Shown one piece after another: positions 61,115 to 64,000 of a stretch of 64,000 nt of DNA. Below the pieces are notes generated by a model that was given only the letters and a program-made list of their open reading frames with translations, searched no databases and was not told where the DNA came from. The DNA is taken from the NCBI GenBank assembly GCA_963834515.1, contig CAWICB010000007.1, positions 1,922,001 through 1,986,000 of the forward strand, in the 5' to 3' direction. A program made the position numbers and the translations under genes. How positions within the stretch are numbered: the first letter of the stretch is position 1; each line of letters begins with the position of its first letter. The stretch is from RYN-230 sp963834515. Lineage in GTDB: Bacteria > Actinomycetota > Actinomycetes > Streptosporangiales > Streptosporangiaceae.

Positions 61115-62443
61115 ATGGGGATCGGGGCCCGGCGGTGGCTGGCCCGGGCCGCGTTCGCGCTGGTGGCCGCGGCGGTGGTGCTGGTGCTGGCGGTGGCCGG
61201 GTGGCGCAGCCTGGCCATGGCCGGGCTGGCCGTGATCGGGGTGGGCGCGGTGCTGGCCGGCGGGTACTGGTTCCTGGCTCACCGGGGTGTGGTCCGCTGG
61301 CTGGCGCTCATCCTGGTCATCGCCGCGCCGGTGCTGATCGTGGTCACGTTCGCGCTGCATCACCTGCTGTGGGTGGCGGTGCTGGCCGTGCTGCTGCTGG
61401 CGGCGGCGGCCACGGCCGGCCGGATGGCGCTGCGCACCGGCGGCGGGCGGCCCCGGCCGGCCGTGGTGCCCGCGGCCCGGCCGCGGCACCCGTTCCTGAT
61501 CATGAACCCGCGGTCGGGTGGCGGGAAGGTGACCAGGTTCGGGCTCGCGGAGAAGGCGGAGGCGCTGGGCGCCGAGGTGGCGCTGCTGGAGGGGCCGGGC
61601 GTGGTGGACGTGGCCGCGCTGGCCCGCCGCGCGGTGGCCGGCGGCGCGGACCTGCTCGGCGTGGCCGGCGGCGACGGCACCCAGGCGCTGGTGGCCGGCA
61701 TCGCCGCCGAGCACGGCCTGCCGTTCCTGGTCATCAGCGCGGGCACCCGCAACCACTTCGCCCTCGACCTGGGCCTGGACCGCGACGACCCGGCCACCTG
61801 CCTGGACGCGCTGAGGGACGGGGAGGAACTAGAGGTCAACCTGGGCGTCATCGGCGGCCGCACGTTCGTCAACAACGCCTCCTTCGGCGCCTACGCCGAG
61901 GTGGTACGCAGCCCCGCCTACCGCGACGACAAACGCGGCACCACCTTGCAGCTGCTGCCCGCCCTGCTCACCGGCCAGCAAGGCGCCCGGCTCAGCGCCC
62001 AGGCCGGCCCGGCCCGCATCGACAGCCCGCAAGCCCTGCTGATCAGCAACAACCCCTACGGGATGGGCGACATCGCCGGGCTCGGCCGCCGCCCCCGGAT
62101 CGACACCGGCACCCTCGGCGTAGTCGCCGTCCTGGTCCACAACGCCCGGCAGGCAGCCGCACTGGCCCGCCGCGGGCACGGCCACGGACTAATCGCGCTC
62201 ACCGCCAGCGAAGTCGTCGTCCACGCCGACACACCGCACATCCCAGTAGGCATCGACGGCGAAACCGTGCTCATGCCAGCCCCCGTCCGGTGCCTCATCC
62301 AGCCCCGCGCACTCCGCGTCATCGTCCCCAAAAACCGCCCCGGCGTGCCCACCACCAAACCACCACTGGAATGGCCCCAACTGCGGCAGCTCGCCTCATT
62401 CCGCGCCCACCCAGACAGGACACCCGCCGCGCAGCAGCGTTAA
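61115..62443 (+). CDS. Diacylglycerol kinase-family protein with N-terminal membrane region
   Basis: A 442-residue protein. The first 125 residues are hydrophobic with about four membrane helices (FALVAAAVVLVLAVAGW, MAGLAVIGVGAVLAGGYWFL, LALILVIAAPVLIVVTFAL, LLWVAVLAVLLLAAAA). A DAGK catalytic domain follows: FLIMNPRSGGGKV, the ATP loop GVAGGDGTQALVAGIAAE, then LVISAGTRNHFALDLGL and the C-terminal lobe FVNNASFGAYAEVV ... LLISNNPYGMGDIAGLG. It phosphorylates a lipid such as diacylglycerol at the membrane. ATG 61115 is chosen; ATG 61085 would add ten residues. A small hairpin follows at 62488-62505. Confidence 0.85.
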   Translation: MGIGARRWLARAAFALVAAAVVLVLAVAGWRSLAMAGLAVIGVGAVLAGGYWFLAHRGVVRWLALILVIAAPVLIVVTFALHHLLWVAVLAVLLLAAAATAGRMALRTGGGRPRPAVVPAARPRHPFLIMNPRSGGGKVTRFGLAEKAEALGAEVALLEGPGVVDVAALARRAVAGGADLLGVAGGDGTQALVAGIAAEHGLPFLVISAGTRNHFALDLGLDRDDPATCLDALRDGEELEVNLGVIGGRTFVNNASFGAYAEVVRSPAYRDDKRGTTLQLLPALLTGQQGARLSAQAGPARIDSPQALLISNNPYGMGDIAGLGRRPRIDTGTLGVVAVLVHNARQAAALARRGHGHGLIALTASEVVVHADTPHIPVGIDGETVLMPAPVRCLIQPRALRVIVPKNRPGVPTTKPPLEWPQLRQLASFRAHPDRTPAAQQR

Positions 62444-62487
62444 GCCACCACCGGGATCCGCCCACCCGGCAGACGGAGAAAGCCGTC

Positions 62488-62505
62488 GCCGGGCGGGCAC
62501 CCGGC
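62488..62505 (+). terminator. Small GC hairpin after the DAGK gene
   Basis: GCCGGG (62488-62493) pairs with CCCGGC (62500-62505) over a 6-base loop, 45 bases after the stop. A weak terminator between convergent genes. Confidence 0.35.
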
Positions 62506-62597
62506 TACCCGTCAGCTGGATGATCGTGGTCGTGACCGTCGTGGCCATGCGGATGGTCATCTGCGGCGCCGCCCGCACGGGGCGGATCGGCCGGCAT

Positions 62598-62777
62598 TCA
62601 ACAACCGGGCTGGCCGTGGTTGCCGCAGCAGTTCTGGTGCCTGCGCAGCTTGATCAGGGTATTGGACGCCGCCATCCGCATCTTGGCTGCGAACGAGGCG
62701 TCATAGGTGGCCCAGTTGGCGAACAAGGCCGCTGCGCTTGGCTGCGACCGGGATTCCTCATCGGGGCTCTGGCACAT
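62598..62777 (-). CDS. Small protein with C-terminal CCGNHGQPGC motif
   Basis: A 59-residue protein on the minus strand, from ATG 62777 to TGA at 62598. It begins MCQSPDEESRSQPSAAALFA, has a helical middle NWATYDASFAAKMRMAASNT with basic LIKLRRHQN, and ends CCGNHGQPGC. Actinomycetes have small proteins ending in CCGxxGxPGC; the motif looks like a metal or redox site. The role is unknown. It is convergent with the DAGK gene and divergent from the S41 peptidase gene. Codon character and the motif support it as a real gene in spite of its size. Confidence 0.6.
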   Translation of the reverse strand: MCQSPDEESRSQPSAAALFANWATYDASFAAKMRMAASNTLIKLRRHQNCCGNHGQPGC

Positions 62778-62900
62778 AGCCCAACCCTACGGCGGACACG
62801 ATCATCGCTCCAGTGCAGCCTGCCCGCGGCCGGTGTCCCACTGCCGCTATCGGTAGCCGGGGCCGGAAACCTTCCGGTGCTCGTGAGCCGTTGACGGGAC

Positions 62901-64000
62901 GTGGCGGAGATCGAGCGGGTCCTTGATCATGAGGTGAAAGCACTGTTCCCGGACGGCGCGGTGCTGCGGGCCGAACTGCGGCCCGGCGACGATCCGGGCC
63001 AGCTGGTCGTCCGGGTATTCATCCCCGGCACAGAAGATGTTGCCGGCTGGGCTGAGGAACACCGGGCGAGCATGGCCGAGCTGCGCCGGGAGCTTTCGCT
63101 GCGGCTGCCGTCGGCCAGGCAACTGGAGTTCACCTCCGGCGCCCCGGGCGCGGCCGTGATCAGCATGCCCGATGACGGCTCGCTGGCCGCCGAGCAGCTG
63201 CCCAGCCGGGAAATCGTGATCAGGGCGCTGGCGCTGCTCCGCGAGAACTACGTGTTCCCAGAGCTGGCCGGGCAGGTCGCCACCGCGGTTGAGGCGCGGC
63301 TCGCCGCTGGCGAGTACGACAACCTGGACGAGATCACGCTCACCGAGTTGCTGACCAGCCATCTGCAGGAGGCCAGCGGCGACCGGCACCTGCGGGTCCG
63401 GCTCGGCGGGGCTCCCGGCCGGGGGCCGCGTGAGCCGGGTGAGCCGGGACCGGGTCCTGGCCGGCCCGGCCGGGACAAGGCGGACCGGGACCGCCCGGAG
63501 CCTGCGGAGCGGGCGGCCCGACGGCTGCGGACGCGCCAGATCGGCCAGCTGGACAACTTCGGCATCCACCGCGTCGAACGCCTGGACGGCAACATCGGCT
63601 ACCTGGACGTGCGCCGGATGCCGCCGCCGGAGCACGCCGGCCCGGCCATCACCGCCGCGATGGAACTGGTCGCCGGGAGCTACGCCCTCATCATCGACCT
63701 GCGGCGCAATGGCGGCGGTTCCCCACACGGGGTGGCGTTGTGGTGCAGCTACCTGATCGAGGAGCAGCCCGCGCACCTGAACGACATCTTCCACGCCGAC
63801 ACCGGGGAGACCAGGCAGTTCTGGTCCTACCCGTACCTGCCGGGCAGCCGCTACCTGGACCGCCCGGTGTACGTGCTGACCAGCAGCCGGACGTTCTCGG
63901 GCGGCGAGGACTTTGGTTACACGCTGCAGGCGCTGGGCCGGGCCGAGGTGATCGGCGAGGTTACCGGCGGCGGCGCCCACCCGACCCGGCCGTTCCGGAT
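62901..64000 (+). CDS. S41-family peptidase, runs off the window
   Basis: The first 366 residues of a tail-specific-protease-like S41 peptidase; the 3' end is outside the window. GTG 62901 starts a helical N-terminal part unlike the PDZ domain of CtpA (LPSREIVIRALALLRENYVF is the usual pre-catalytic helix). After a Pro/Gly/Arg-rich insert, the catalytic core follows: NIGYLDVRRMPPPEHAG, LIIDLRRNGGGSP and VYVLTSSRTFSGGEDFGYTL, with the catalytic Ser in TFSGGE, then EVIGEVTGGGAHP. No signal peptide, so it probably acts in the cytosol. The subgroup resembles interphotoreceptor-retinoid-binding-like S41 proteins. The substrate is unknown. Confidence 0.85.
   Translation, partial: MAEIERVLDHEVKALFPDGAVLRAELRPGDDPGQLVVRVFIPGTEDVAGWAEEHRASMAELRRELSLRLPSARQLEFTSGAPGAAVISMPDDGSLAAEQLPSREIVIRALALLRENYVFPELAGQVATAVEARLAAGEYDNLDEITLTELLTSHLQEASGDRHLRVRLGGAPGRGPREPGEPGPGPGRPGRDKADRDRPEPAERAARRLRTRQIGQLDNFGIHRVERLDGNIGYLDVRRMPPPEHAGPAITAAMELVAGSYALIIDLRRNGGGSPHGVALWCSYLIEEQPAHLNDIFHADTGETRQFWSYPYLPGSRYLDRPVYVLTSSRTFSGGEDFGYTLQALGRAEVIGEVTGGGAHPTRPFR

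Noticed and set aside
1..64000. tRNA, rRNA, CRISPR array or replication origin
   Set aside because: I looked for cloverleaf-like ends, regularly spaced repeats and DnaA-box clusters and saw none; a covariance search was not possible.

Overview
The window is GC-rich DNA with GTG/ATG starts, GGAGG-type ribosome sites, many 4-base stop/start overlaps, an F420-type luciferase-like oxidoreductase and actinobacterial protein families. It fits a filamentous-type actinomycete (Actinomycetota); I cannot name a genus.

Layout. 1-33 kb is an accessory, decaying region. It holds an IS110 element; a MarR/ClC pair; a MarR/MFS efflux pair with visible operators; a TPR protein with an inactive-looking zincin tail; an intact IS256-family element (12024-13437) that cuts an antibiotic-biosynthesis-monooxygenase gene; a ferritin-like protein; a second IS256 copy (15618-19534) that has itself been split by a 2.5-kb serine-recombinase element (about 16229-18728); a DUF4062/NB-ARC/TPR protein; an esterase; a VapBC-type pair; and many gene remnants (TPR repeats, DUF4386, TetR, carbonic anhydrase, and a hydrolase/monooxygenase chimera).

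30.7-60.6 kb is a coenzyme M (CoM) dependent epoxide-degradation locus. Its catabolic half carries 2-ketopropyl-CoM oxidoreductase/carboxylase, R- and S-type hydroxypropyl-CoM dehydrogenases and epoxyalkane:CoM transferase (with two further paralogues). It also has a two-subunit TPP dehydrogenase E1, an acylating aldehyde dehydrogenase, a CoA-disulfide-reductase-like flavoprotein, a two-subunit CoA transferase and an ADP-forming acyl-CoA synthetase. Two MEDS-domain proteins and two PucR-type regulators are interleaved. A separate PadR/ABC-export operon on the minus strand (50237-53424) follows. The CoM biosynthesis operon (54899-60561) then encodes phosphosulfolactate synthase, an unrecognised protein, two fumarase/aspartase-superfamily lyases and a PLP enzyme of the D-cysteine desulfhydrase type. 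The inferred logic is: make CoM, open an epoxide with it, oxidise the alcohol to a ketone, carboxylate or cleave it, and move the product into CoA metabolism. No alkene monooxygenase lies in the window.

60.7-64 kb holds a carboxymuconolactone-decarboxylase-type protein, a diacylglycerol-kinase-like protein, a 59-residue Cys-rich small protein and the start of an S41 peptidase.

Several otherwise well-conserved genes carry single-base frameshifts in G/C runs. These could be sequencing errors, so calls of pseudogene inside the CoM locus should be treated with caution.
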